64,000 nucleotides of DNA, from contig CAXHUL010000503.1 of NCBI GenBank assembly GCA_964019695.1, positions 1,547,001-1,611,000 on the forward strand. Direction: 5' to 3'. A program made the position numbers and the translations under genes. Below, piece after piece: positions 1 to 11,100 of this stretch. The DNA is from Loripinus fragilis (lineage: Eukaryota; Mollusca; Bivalvia; Lucinida; Lucinidae). A model generated the notes under the pieces. It saw only the letters and a program-made list of their open reading frames with translations, did not search any database and was not told the DNA's origin. The stretch's first letter is position 1, and each line of letters opens with the position of its first letter.

Positions 1-204
1 TCCCTTCAGGTGACCACAAGGCAGCAGTGAACAGACGCGAAACCATGTCAAACACAAGCCTTTAATAACACAAATGATCCACAAAAGAAGTATGGCCCTT
101 GAACGGTCAGTAAGATATTTTACTGGAGGGCCCAAACCGGCCCCACAGCAGCCAACCTCACCCTTAAGCCCTTTTTAGTGTGGAATATCAGGCTGCCTGG
201 ATGA

Positions 205-405
205 TAAAATTTTGAACACCAGAAAGGCCTAGACAAACAGTGCAGACTCTGAATAAACACCCACAGTTGATGCTTCTTCAGAAGCAGTCTGATCAGGGGT
301 CTTCCCTGTTTGCTGTTCTGACAAGTATTTTGTGGGGTTCTATCCCTGTAAACCAAAATTTTAGATGAGAACAGAAAAAGAAAAGTGTTCAAAACTTATG
401 AACAT
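205..405. repeat. Palindromic MITE-like repeat, family E copy 1
   Basis: The segment is partly self-complementary: an arm containing attttgaacac on the left answers gtgttcaaaac on the right. The centre is a hairpin around cttcagaagcagtctgatca. A second copy lies at 46,655-46,862 with the same arms and centre. The rest of 1-497 shows no coding exon. Confidence 0.55.
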
Positions 406-497
406 TTATTGTAACTGCATTTGTGAACATTTTCAGGATTATTTGTTAATTCAGTATTTTGAAACCGACTTTCCATAGAAATTCAGTATCAAAATAC

Positions 498-817
498 TGG
501 GGCCGCGTAGCCCAGTCGGTAACGTGCCTGGCTACAGACGTGTGTCTAACTGCAGATCCAGGGGTCACGAGTTCGATCTTGGCCCGGTCCCATACTTTCG
601 TGGAGATTGATCATGAAATAATTTCTACGGGCATTCTCCTCCTCTGCTGAATCATTCAAGAAGGGTTGTTGTCAGTTACAAGGGAAAGTATGTGCATAAA
701 GTACTGGTTAACCGTTTGTTCAAGCTTGCCCAGGAAAAAGTGTGGTTAGGTGAACTGACCGTCCCGCCATGACCATAGTTGTTGACTTGGGACATAAAGC
801 AACAAAACAAACAAACA
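498..817 (+). mobile_element. tRNA-derived SINE, family 1, with target duplication
   Basis: A tRNA-like head shows an A-box region (gtagcccagtcggtaacg) and a B box (gagttcgatc). It is followed by a conserved body (gtgtggttaggtgaac) and a tail of (aaac)n. The 10-bp direct repeat ATCAAAATAC at 488-497 and 818-827 is a target site duplication. A shortened relative lies at 46,353-46,576. Confidence 0.8.
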
Positions 818-1024
818 ATCAAAATACAGAATAAGGTATATTGTAATAGCTGCTCTGATTTATTTTCAGTGCATCTGCAGACAATTGATCCTTTAAGCTA
901 TTTATTGGTTTTGTGAGCATTGCATGTATTAAGATGTGAATTTCTTAAGATCAGGATTTAAAACTTTTTTGAACTTTCACCAATTAAAATGTAACAAATC
1001 TAGATTTGATAATGCACATGGAAA

Positions 1025-1265
1025 TACAGTGCAATCTTTCTAAAACACTGTGTTTGGGGTCCATCAGAATGGATCATGTTATAAGAGAACCATGTTATAA
1101 AGGGACAATTTATAAAGGAATTATAGGAAAATGACCATTTTATGGTAATTTTCCTATAATTCCTTTGTAAAATTCCATGGTAAAAACATTTGGGAGCCAC
1201 AACATAACAGTGCTTTATCCAGATCGATGTTATATCAATGTGTTTTATAAAGTGACTGCACTGTA
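1025..1265. mobile_element. Short TIR element (MITE) next to the LINE
   Basis: It begins tacagtgcaatc and ends gactgcactgta, giving inverted termini of about 24 bp with a few mismatches. The interior holds another inverted pair around gaccattttatggtaa. No ORF of substance. Its right end stops one base before the LINE target duplication at 1,266. Confidence 0.65.
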
Positions 1266-1792
1266 CTAGGACCTATTTTTTTTTTTTTTTTTTTTTTTTT
1301 TTGTTGCTTTATTTTTTTTTTTTTTTTTTTTTTTTTTTAAGCCCCTGTTACAATTTACCTTGATAGCCCAGAGGCAACTATCAGGGTGTTTACAATTTAT
1401 TTACATATCTCTTTTTCATTCTCTCATTCATACTCTCACCTCACCTTAATTCTACAGTAGCTTATGTATTAATTTTTTAGGGGTTACATGGTTTTGTAAC
1501 CATAACTAGTTTTCACACATTTTATTAGGAAACAGAAAATAGGGTAGGAAGAAGAAGAAAGAAGTTAAGACCTCTGAAGAGAAAGAATGACCAGTCATGC
1601 GGGGTTCACCAGTTCTCTTGTCGGCTTTTTCTGTAAAGTTTAATTCCCTTAATGTCAAGAGTCCTGAGTGGATTTATTTATTTTGTATTATATTTGTAGG
1701 GTATTATCTTTATCAAATCCTTATTATTAAGGAGCATTTTATCTGTACATTTTTTCTATTGTCATTTTTGACTTATGCTGATGTGTACGTTG

Positions 1793-4459
1793 CTATAAAT
1801 TTGCATTTAGCAAATTCTTAAATGGTGCCCAAGCATCTAAGAAGTTTTGCAATTCATTTCTTTGTATTGCAATTTCTCTGAGACTTTGAAATAGTGAGTG
1901 AACATTTATCTTATATTCCAAAAATGTCAAATGTTTGTGTGTTCCTCTGCACATATTGATGTAATACCTTGCAACAAGCATTAAAAATTGAAGTGTTTTC
2001 GAAATGTTTGGGGGAAAGTTGCCAAGAATGAAATTACTTTCATTCAAAATTAGTGATATATTCATTTCTTGAAATTTTTCTGTTACCTCTTTTAGGAATT
2101 GTTGGGTTTTTGAGCACTTCCAAAAAAGATGTTCAATCGATTCTTCATTAGTACTGCAAAAAGAACAATTTGGACTATCTATTGTTTTTATCTGGTAAAG
2201 AAATTTATTTGTGGCCAGAATTTTATGGTTTATACAGGTTTGAAACCATCTAAGCTTTGTACATTTTGTTATTTTGAAAGGGGCCATAAATATATATTCC
2301 CATGACTTTTCGTCAATATGGTATAAACGGTTCCATTTATTTTTTCCTGTTGGTTCATCATTATTTTCATTCAAAATTTTATAGATGTTTTGGGAGCCTT
2401 TCTTTTGTTTAAGGATTGATTGAACTATTTTTGGAAATATTGGACCAGTTACATTTTTGTCAAGTTTATTGAACAATTTGTTTTTATTCATAAGCTTTTT
2501 GATGCATTCAATAACTCCTTGATACTGTAGAAAATTTGTTTTGATTGATGTTGACTGAATAAATGCATGGAAGTTGAGAAGATTACCTTCAATATCCATC
2601 AGATCCTGAATGAAACAAATTCCTTTATCTAACCATGACTTGTAGAAAAAGCTTTTTCCCCCAACCAATAAATTTTTGTTGCAAAAAATAGGTGTTTGAT
2701 ATGGACAGGATTTGTCACAATCCACATTTAAGCGTTTCTGTAGATTTGATAGAGCTTTAAGTACATCCTTCCAAAAGACATTTTTTACATTTTTTAAAGT
2801 TGAATCAGTATAATCAGAGCCACAACAAAAAACATTTTTTATATTAACAATTGTTTTTATCAGTACTTGCCACTTGCTTTCTTTTTGAAGGATACGCCTT
2901 AGCCATGTGATTTTTAGTGCCTGAGAAAAAGCATTCAAGTTTATCATATTAAGACCACCTTCAAAATACTGCTTAACTATTACAGATTGTTTAATTTTAG
3001 CTCTCCCAGTCCACAGAAAATCATAGAAAATGCTACTGATAATATTTAAAATCTCTGTGTCCGGGTTAGGCAGGGATATCAATAAATGAGTTATTTTGGG
3101 CAATAAAAGTGATTTAATGACAGTTATTTTTCCTAACAGGGTAAGAAATCTTCTACGCCACATTTTTATGGAGTTCTTTATTTGTGCTATTTTGTCCATG
3201 TAGTTTATACCTATCATTTTATCTAGATCAACATCAAATGTTATCCCCAGTAATTTAAATCGTGTTGTACCCCATGAAAGTTTCCATCTTGTTTTTATTG
3301 CGTCTGTACTGTATTTTTTTGCTCCTATCCAAATTACTTGAGTCTTATCGAAATTAGTTTTTAATCCTGATATGTTTGCGAAAGTGTCAAGCTCTTGTAA
3401 TGTCTCTTCCAGAGAGGTTTTTGATCCATCTAGAAAAGCAGTAGCATCATCTGCATATTGTGAAAATTTCAGTTCTACATTATCAATGTTAATACCCTTT
3501 ATATTCTTGTTGTTTCTTAGCCTAATCGAAAGTATTTCTGCACACAGAATAAACAAATATGGTGAAATTGGGTCACCTTGTCGACAACCCCGACCTAACC
3601 TAAAAAAAGAAGATAAGTGCCCACACTGAGTAACTGCAGAGCATGCATTTTTATTTAATACTGTTATCCATTTTATAATAGAGGGTCCAAAATTAAAGAA
3701 TTTTAATACTTTATTTATGAAAGACCATGACACGGAGTCAAATGCCTTTTCAAAATCGATGAGAAGCAATAACCCTGGGATATGTTTTTCCTCTGTAAAT
3801 TGTAATAAGTCATACACCAGCCTTGTGTTTTCGCCAATAAATCTGCCTTCAATGAACCCTGTTTGATCTGTGCTTATTAATTTATCTAACACTTGTTTAA
3901 TTCTATTTGCAATGGATCCAGATGCGATTTTGTATACTGTATTCAATAAAGTTATAGGTCGCCAGTTTTTTAGGTAGTTTCTTGATTTATTTTCCTTAGG
4001 AATACAAACTATAAGACCATGTTGTTGAGTTATTGAGAGTTCTCCATTTTGAAAACCCGCATTTATTGCTCTCAATACAAATGTACCTAACTGTTTCCAA
4101 AACACTTTGTAAAAATCTGCTGAAAAACCACTTGTACCAGGACTTTTATTATTTTTCATGTTTTTTAAAGTTTTACCTGCTTCATTTAGTGTTAAAAGGC
4201 CTTCTAATTTCAAAGCTTCATCCTCATTTAATTTTGGTACAGTCATGTCTTGTATATGATCATTTAAATCTATATCATTTAAAACACTTTCTTTACTTGC
4301 ATACAAGGTCTCATAGTACTTACATGTCTCTGTCAAAATTTGTTTTTGGTCTGTTTTGATTTCACCATTATCTTTTTCTATTACATTTATTACTTTGTTT
4401 GTAAAATTATTTGTTTCTAAATTACAAAAAAATTGAGAGGGTTTTTTCTCCATTTTCAA
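1793..4459 (-). CDS. LINE reverse transcriptase (C-terminal part of ORF2)
   Basis: This is the polymerase half of a non-LTR retrotransposon ORF2, which copies the element RNA into DNA at a nicked target. The RT palm is visible as LIDFEKAFDSVSW, then GCRQGDPISPYLF, then the catalytic QYADD (about residues 230 to 340 of 888). A C-terminal zinc-knuckle (CSFCST..SIEHLFWKC, the zf-RVT type) lies near residue 775. The first residues (EKKPSQFF) continue the endonuclease ORF in another frame, so the apparent start is not a true N-terminus: a one-base change in the six-T run at 4,442-4,447 splits one ORF2. The RT motifs and terminal zinc knuckle place it in the L1/Tx1 group rather than CR1 or RTE, a judgement made by eye. 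Confidence 0.9.
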   Translation of the reverse strand: MKMEKKPSQFFCNLETNNFTNKVINVIEKDNGEIKTDQKQILTETCKYYETLYASKESVLNDIDLNDHIQDMTVPKLNEDEALKLEGLLTLNEAGKTLKNMKNNKSPGTSGFSADFYKVFWKQLGTFVLRAINAGFQNGELSITQQHGLIVCIPKENKSRNYLKNWRPITLLNTVYKIASGSIANRIKQVLDKLISTDQTGFIEGRFIGENTRLVYDLLQFTEEKHIPGLLLLIDFEKAFDSVSWSFINKVLKFFNFGPSIIKWITVLNKNACSAVTQCGHLSSFFRLGRGCRQGDPISPYLFILCAEILSIRLRNNKNIKGINIDNVELKFSQYADDATAFLDGSKTSLEETLQELDTFANISGLKTNFDKTQVIWIGAKKYSTDAIKTRWKLSWGTTRFKLLGITFDVDLDKMIGINYMDKIAQIKNSIKMWRRRFLTLLGKITVIKSLLLPKITHLLISLPNPDTEILNIISSIFYDFLWTGRAKIKQSVIVKQYFEGGLNMINLNAFSQALKITWLRRILQKESKWQVLIKTIVNIKNVFCCGSDYTDSTLKNVKNVFWKDVLKALSNLQKRLNVDCDKSCPYQTPIFCNKNLLVGGKSFFYKSWLDKGICFIQDLMDIEGNLLNFHAFIQSTSIKTNFLQYQGVIECIKKLMNKNKLFNKLDKNVTGPIFPKIVQSILKQKKGSQNIYKILNENNDEPTGKNKWNRLYHIDEKSWEYIFMAPFKITKCTKLRWFQTCINHKILATNKFLYQIKTIDSPNCSFCSTNEESIEHLFWKCSKTQQFLKEVTEKFQEMNISLILNESNFILGNFPPNISKTLQFLMLVARYYINMCRGTHKHLTFLEYKINVHSLFQSLREIAIQRNELQNFLDAWAPFKNLLNANL

Positions 4460-5594
4460 TATTGTTTGCTCTAGAGCGGACTAGAAATCCTTTCATATTT
4501 TCTTCTCTTAGTTTGCACAATTCAAGTTTTAGCTTTTCTAGACTTGGAATGTTGTTTTCTGTTAAGTTGTCTTCTAAACCTTGAATTTCTTTAATTAGTT
4601 TTTGTTCATGTATATTTTTCAATTTCTTTTTATAGGATGCATAAGATATAGATTTCCCTCTTATTTCCATCATAATTGTTTCTAAAAATAACTGATCATT
4701 AATAACAAGCTGAAGTTCCTCATCTGGAATTTCATCAATAGCATCATGATTATAAACTGGTAAACAATATTGTTTTTTGATTTCCTGTATTTTGGAATTG
4801 ATTGTTTTGAGATACTCTGCGTCTGTTAACAGGGAATTATTATGTTTCCATAGGGATTTACCATGTACAAAATTATCTATTGCTAATATTAATGTAACAA
4901 TTGAATGATCAGATTTGTACCCAGTTTCAATTTTAGATTTTTTTATTAAATTTACAATATTTTCTGTAACTAAGAAAAAGTCAAGTCTAGATTGTTTAAG
5001 AGGGTTTTTACGTCTCCATGTATACCTTCTTTGAGAGGGATGAAGTTCCCTAAAGGTGTCAAAAAGATTATTTTCTTCTATCACATTTGACAGAAAATCC
5101 CTTGCTTTTGGATTGTTTATGTGTTTGTAATTGAAACAGTCTAAATCTGGATTCAGTGTAAGGTTAAAATCTCCACAAATTATAAACAAATCATTTCCTA
5201 TGTCTGTTATACTTTTAAATACATTTACATAGAAGGTGGGGTCATCTTTATTAGGACCATAAACATTTATCAGAGATAGTCTTTTATCAGAGATTGTGAT
5301 ATCTAGAATCAACAAATTACCATTTGTGTCTTGTATTTGATTGTGTATTTTATAATCTAAATTTTTACTAAAAAATATAGCTACACCTCTAGCATTAGAT
5401 TGAGGAGCGGCACTAAAGTAGCAGTTTCCTTCCCATCTGTTTCTTATATGTATTTCTTGATCTGATGTAAAATGAGTGTCTTGCAGACATAAAATGTCAA
5501 AATTCTTATTTTGTAAGTAGTTAAAAACATCTTTCTGTTTTTTTATTCCACCCAGACCCTGAACATTGAACGATAGTATTTTGAGTTCAGCCAT
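4422..5594 (-). CDS. LINE apurinic-type endonuclease (N-terminal part of ORF2)
   Basis: This encodes the nuclease that nicks target DNA to start LINE integration. It starts MAELKILSFNVQGLGG, the usual beginning of APE-like LINE endonucleases. Further catalytic blocks are QDTHF, NVYGPN, CGDFN and, near the end of the domain, KSDHSIV (the SDH block). After about residue 240 comes the linker that normally runs into the RT domain. The reading frame is lost at the six-T run at 4,442-4,447 and ends at 4,422 after a short out-of-frame tail. The start ATG at 5,592-5,594 fits the family. Upstream lies the monomer array with no second ORF. Confidence 0.9.
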   Translation of the reverse strand: MAELKILSFNVQGLGGIKKQKDVFNYLQNKNFDILCLQDTHFTSDQEIHIRNRWEGNCYFSAAPQSNARGVAIFFSKNLDYKIHNQIQDTNGNLLILDITISDKRLSLINVYGPNKDDPTFYVNVFKSITDIGNDLFIICGDFNLTLNPDLDCFNYKHINNPKARDFLSNVIEENNLFDTFRELHPSQRRYTWRRKNPLKQSRLDFFLVTENIVNLIKKSKIETGYKSDHSIVTLILAIDNFVHGKSLWKHNNSLLTDAEYLKTINSKIQEIKKQYCLPVYNHDAIDEIPDEELQLVINDQLFLETIMMEIRGKSISYASYKKKLKNIHEQKLIKEIQGLEDNLTENNIPSLEKLKLELCKLREENMKGFLVRSRANNIENGEKTLSIFL

Positions 5595-6234
5595 TTAAGT
5601 ATATCAAAAGTGTACTTCTATTACTAATCAGAGAACCAGTCAACCCGCATAGCTGATAAAAGAAGAAAGATAAGAAAGATAATAGAAAGAACATTAGTAT
5701 AACAAACAGATAAACAATCATAATAATGAAATTCAAATAACATATCTTGGATTTACACATCAAAGATTCTATATTCTATATATATGAAATATTCATACAA
5801 CTAAATTTCAGAATAATTAACTGTAAAATCTACAGAGTTAATTATCACTTGAACAACTTCAGAAAACATATTTGATACATCACAGGTACATCTCCATACT
5901 GAAAAGGGTAATTTGGGGTCATCTTAGGAGTGAAAAGAAGTAAGTTTGAGATATATAGTCAATATCTTTACATAGATTCATATGTGTTAATACAAAACGT
6001 AATGCATTTTCCTACTCCATTTTATACGAACGATTTGATATCTTTCCAAATATGGAGATGTTCATGTTTTGTATCCTTTTGTGTCTTATAGAAAAACTCA
6101 TTTTTTTATATATAAATGATACTTTGAATAACGTTCATTCCTAAAGAGTTGAATATCCATCCCCTTTACTGTACACATTTTAAAATTCAGCATAAAGATG
6201 CATGACGTAGACAGATGTCAACCAATTTGACAGA
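5595..6234 (-). other. LINE 5' region without ORF or clear repeat
   Basis: AT-rich sequence between the endonuclease start and the monomer array. I see no ORF1, zinc knuckle or coiled-coil coding stretch on either strand. Confidence 0.5.
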
Positions 6235-7766
6235 TTATATTGCAAACATTGTTGACCCCAACCAGACAACACTTTGTTAAGAGCAATCTGATTTTGGTCT
6301 GCACTGTTTGTCAAAGATTGTCAATCTGAACATTTACTTTAAGTGTCACTAATTGTTTCAAGCTATGCAGATCCCAATCAGACAGCTCCCCAAAGAGCAG
6401 CCTGATCTGGGTCTGCACTGATTGTACAACATTGTCTGTCCAAACATTTACTCAGTGTCACTGACCGTTAAAATTGTGTATTACAAGCTATGCGCACCCC
6501 GATCAGACAGCTCTCCAAAGAGCAGGCTGATCTGGGTCTGGACTGCTTGTATAAGACTGTCTGACAAAACATTTACTCAGTGTCACTAACTGTTACAAAG
6601 TGAATTACAAATTTGCTTGCCCCGATCGGACAGCCTTTTCCTAGAGCAGCCCGATATGGGTCCGCACTGTTTGTACAAGGTTGTCCGTCTAAACTATTAC
6701 CCATTGTCACAAACTGTTAGAGAGTGAATTACAAGTTTTGCAGACCCCAATCAGACAGTTCTTTTAAGAGCGGCCTGATCCGGGTCCGCAGTGCTTGTAC
6801 AAGATTGTCTGTCTCAACTTATACTGAATTTCCCAATATAGCAAACCCTGACCAGACAGCTCTTCCAAGAGCCCTCTGATCTGGGTTTGCACAGTTTGCC
6901 CGTACCAATTTTAACTGAATGTCACATAGTGATATAAATCTGATTGCCAACATTGCAGACCCCTTCCAGACCCCTCTTTTAAGAGATTTCTGATCTGGGT
7001 CTGGAATGTTGGCCCCTGATTGTCTCTCAACCTTTACTTGAAAATTAATGTTTTATAAAGCATTTTAGTATAACCTACATCCCTAAATTACCTTTATTGT
7101 ACACATTCTAAAATTCATATTAAAGATATCTGCCATAATTTGATGTCAATTGATGTAACAAATGAAATTGCATGTATTGCTCACTCTGATCTGACAGCAC
7201 TTTGTCAAGAGTGGTCTCATCTTGGTCTGCACTGATTATCATAGATTGTCTGTCTAAACACTCACTCATTATCCCTATCTATTACAAAATGAATAACAAG
7301 TTTTGCAGACCCCGATCAGACAGTTCTTTTAAGAGCAGCCCGATCTGAGTCCACACAGCTTGTATAAGATTGTCTGTCCACACATTAACTCAGTGTTGCT
7401 AATAGTTACAAATTGAATTACATCTTTGCGGACGAAGAATAGACAGCTCTTTCAAGAGTAACCCGATCCGGGTCTGCACTGCTTGTATAAGATTGTCTGT
7501 CTAGACCTTTACTCAGTGTACCTAAGTGTTACAAAGTGAATTACAAGATTTTGCAGACCCTGATCAGACAGTTCTTTTAAGAGCAGTCCGACCTGGGTCT
7601 GCACTGATTGCACCAGATTGTCTGCACTGGTTGTACAAGATTGTCTGTCCAAACATTTACTCAGTGACACTCACTTTTACCGAGTAAATTACAAGTTTTG
7701 CAGACCAAGATCAGATAGCTATTTCAAGAGCATCCCCATCCGGGTCCGTACTGTGTAAAAATTTGT
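6235..7766 (-). repeat. Tandem monomers of the LINE 5' region, about 124 bp each
   Basis: About a dozen diverged units repeat. Each holds a near-palindrome (gatcagacag..., a short loop, ...cctgatctgggtctgcact) followed by ttgtacaagattgtctgtc and atttactcagtgtcac. Unit starts near 6,370, 6,497, 6,619, 6,743, 7,308, 7,434 and 7,557 give spacings of 122-127 bp. The array reaches the LINE 5' end, so it is in the position of a promoter made of monomers, as in mouse L1. The palindrome also occurs singly elsewhere in the window, for example at 58,548-58,610. Confidence 0.75.
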
Positions 7767-7770
7767 CTAG

Positions 7771-8114
7771 GACCTATTTATTTGCAATGTTTGATGTCTG
7801 TAAAAAAAGATAACAGAAATGACAAAATCCCTGTTTTTGATAGTCTTGCATATGCATCATTTGAACACACAACCAACTCTTCTACACTTCCAGTGCCAGA
7901 ACCTTATGTTCGAGAACCAACTGACTTTATTCCTGATTCTGAAGACACCTCTGCAGCTACGAGCCGAGAAGTAACACAGGCCAACATTTCCCAGAACAAT
8001 GGCACAGCTGAAGAGACCAAGGCTCAACAACGACCAAAGGTTGTCTCCCTTGTTTGCAGAGCACATGAGGGACAATTGTCAACAGCTCCTTATAGCATCA
8101 AGCCGACTCAGTTG
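7771..8114 (+). CDS. DLEC1: DLEC1 exon A
   Basis: The coding frame is open through KIPVFDSLAYASFEH and a low-complexity Ser/Thr-rich linker to RPKVVSLVCRAHEGQL and SIKPTQL, ending at donor gtaagt at 8,115 in phase 0. The RAHEG block matches the equivalent position of vertebrate DLEC1. The 5' border is uncertain. The only candidate acceptor nearby is tttgtctag at 7,762-7,770, which is partly LINE and partly target duplication, so the exon's own acceptor may have been displaced by the LINE insertion. Confidence 0.8.
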
Positions 8115-11100
8115 GTAAGTTTAAAATACCTGATCAGTTACCTCTCATAGGCTCAACAATGGCCAAAAGTTGTCTCCCTTGTGTGCAGAGCACATTGGAC
8201 AATTGTCAACAGCTCCATATAGCATCAAGCCATCTCAGTTAATGGTAAGTTTAAAATACCTTATCAGATACCTGTCATTTTAACTGCATTGTTGCATGTT
8301 GACCTGATAAATGTTGCCAAACTCCTGGCATGTATCTGTATCAGGTATACATGACATTGCATTTTATGAATGGCATCATCAATGACATTGAATCATAACG
8401 AAACTGGATAATAACGTCATAATCTCTAGTTTGAACAGTAAACTGATAAATAGAACACCAGGTTTGCATCTTTTGATATCAAGTTTACCAGGCTCGGCTA
8501 TGAGAAAGCATGTTGAATCGCTCGGCAAGTCTCACGATGTCAACAAGCGCTCTCAAAGCCTTGCCTGGTAAACTTGATATCAAAATATTCTCACCTAGTA
8601 TTCTATATTGACAAGTAAAGCACACATGCCCCTATTGGTGCACACTCCTGTTAGTCAAGGAGCTAGGTTTTTGAAAATTGACTTGGCACAATTGTCCAGC
8701 CAGAAAAGGTTTGACTTCAGAAATAGTTAGAACTACCCTTCTACAACATTTCTAGGCCCGTCGTACAGTCAAATTGTGGTAGCAGTTTTCCAGGAGGAGT
8801 CGTTTTGTACAGCTACCCCATTTTTACTATAAAAAACAAAATGGTGACATTTCAATAAGAAATGGTATCCAGGTTGTATCCAGATGGTGCATACGGTCGT
8901 TATTTACTGATAAAACCTCGATAAGGACCTAAACAATTTTGAAAATAAATTGTTTGCATCCAGCAGCACAACTTATATGTTATAACTGTTATTTACGTTA
9001 TATCCTAAATTACGCCTTATAAAATCAATTAATTTTGGTCAACGTTTAATTTTATAAGTTCTATAGTGGGTATATACGTTTTACATACCATGTTTGGCAA
9101 AGATAATTACCTGACTGTCTCAAAACTGCAAACATCTTGTTTCTAATATAATTACTTTAAGAATTATAAGCTGTTGAATATGATTACCCCCCAAAAATGG
9201 TGAATATGGTTAGAACCATTTCACTTTGCAAGTTAGCATGCAATACCATCTGCTGACTTTTTAAACCATAATTGAGCATTCTATCGATGCACGATAGTAA
9301 AAAGCTATACTTAACTGCGTTTCTGGTGTAAAGATTCATATTTTGAAGCTTATATGACAATATGTAACGTACATTACAAACTTTAAGACTTCCTATATAT
9401 ATTGCTTAATACCTTATATTATATGTCATATGACATTTTACTTAATTTCAAACCTGTTTTGTTTTAAATTTATGACAAGAAAGCAGTTTGTTCTAAAAGA
9501 TTTATCAGTTTTTAGTAAGTTACTATATCTATAAACATTTACATTTGCAATAAAGATTTTTTTTTAAGTTTTCATGTCACAGGGTGCAGAAAAATCCCAA
9601 CCGCCCGAGGTGGGAATCGAACCTGGGCCTGCGGTTCTGCACCCTGTGACATTCATCTCCAGGAAATATCATTTTGATTTGTCCAAAGTTAAAGATTCTA
9701 AAACACATAAACAAAGAAATAGACAGCTCTTTAATAATTGTAGAATACATTTCAGTTCTGTCAAATTTTTCAAAGTAACATATATAACCATATCAAATAC
9801 CATAAGGTCCTATGAGTGTCCTATATGTTATCAAAGAAAGTATACGATTGGGTCCTGAAAAGCTAAAATATCAAGGATGTAGAATTTTGTAATATTTATC
9901 GCAGGAGAAAAACAATACAACCAAGTTTTATTGAATGAGGTCTCATCAGTCATTTGAAAATATTTTATGTATCCAGTTTACTATTTTACATATTATGAAA
10001 GCAAAGTCAGTTACATGATATAGGTTAGCTCCTTGTATAACACCTAGGTTAATTTCCCATAGAGAGGTGGTAATACTCTTCTTTCCTTACATTCCAGACA
10101 AAATCAATTACCTAAGAGTTGGTAGGATAAAATTTATATATATTACAATAGAGGTTATGCATTATACGTTTCTGTAATCAGTCGTGTTTCAAAGATAATC
10201 TCTAAAAATCAAATCGTATACTGACATTTATATGCATATGCAAATGATGACACATTACTTGTTTCAGCTTTTTAATATTTTAGTTTATTTTCAGACTACC
10301 TTTTAAAGGTAATTTAATGAAACTGTTAGTACCTTTGATCATTTGCTAAACTCATATCACTTTATAAGGAGAGGTTTTATATAAAAGAAACATTTCCCTG
10401 AAAATGGGTAAAATCAGTGATAATGGATGACAACGATCGCATGTGATATGATCATATCTAATGATACATGTTAACAGCTGCTTAAGAAACTATTTTAACA
10501 CATATGACATTATCAGTCAAGAGTTATGTCAAGCTGAATAAGACATTGTGACACTCAGGTAATATAAAATATACTTAAAAATGTTCTTTAAGATATTGGA
10601 TGGAAAAATAAAACGTTTAAAAATATGCTGTCACGAGATTTTACTTAGTTTTAGCAATTGATGCTTAAATGACAGATGGTAATTTTCACTATACAGAATG
10701 TGGCATGGCCAAATTATTACATTAGTCTTGTGAATATAATTCTTGATAACAGCGCTATATGTATATACACATAAGAATGAATAAGTAATATAAAATTTAA
10801 ATCAACACAGCTTTTTCTAGAAAAAATATCTTGCATCTTCAGACAGAAAACAAATGCATTACACATAAATAGGAAAATATATAAAAGCACAAACATGTTG
10901 AGGGTAGTGATTTATAGAGACACGCAAAGAGTCAATTGTTCTTACAAACACTTTGTGCAGTAGTCTTTGCCATCAATGAAATACTTAAATGCAATGTCTA
11001 GAAAGGATGCATGAGAGTATATATTATGCATGTCAATTTGCAATGCTTCCTTCCAAAAGAAATCATACTTCTATTACTTTTAAAGGTAAGTATAAATCTT

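Larger units (their letters stand above)
1279..7766 (-). mobile_element. L1/Tx1-like LINE, near full length, with 13-bp target duplication
   Basis: The element runs right to left. Its poly-A tail appears as interrupted poly-T at 1,276-1,338. The direct repeat CTAGGACCTATTT flanks it at 1,266-1,278 and 7,767-7,779, which is what target-primed insertion leaves. It contains an APE-type endonuclease ORF, a reverse transcriptase ORF and a 5' region of tandem monomers. No ORF1 was found between 5,595 and 7,766, so this clade may lack one or the copy may have lost it. A single-base frameshift separates the two ORFs, so this copy is probably not autonomous. The right target duplication lies at the start of DLEC1 exon A. 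Confidence 0.88.

Noticed and set aside
538..590. Functional tRNA gene
   Set aside because: The head of the SINE has A and B boxes but no full cloverleaf or CCA-proximal stem, and is joined to a SINE body. The same holds for 38,022, 42,957 and 52,395.
459..650. Plus-strand ORF of 63 codons
   Set aside because: It lies across the tRNA head of a SINE.
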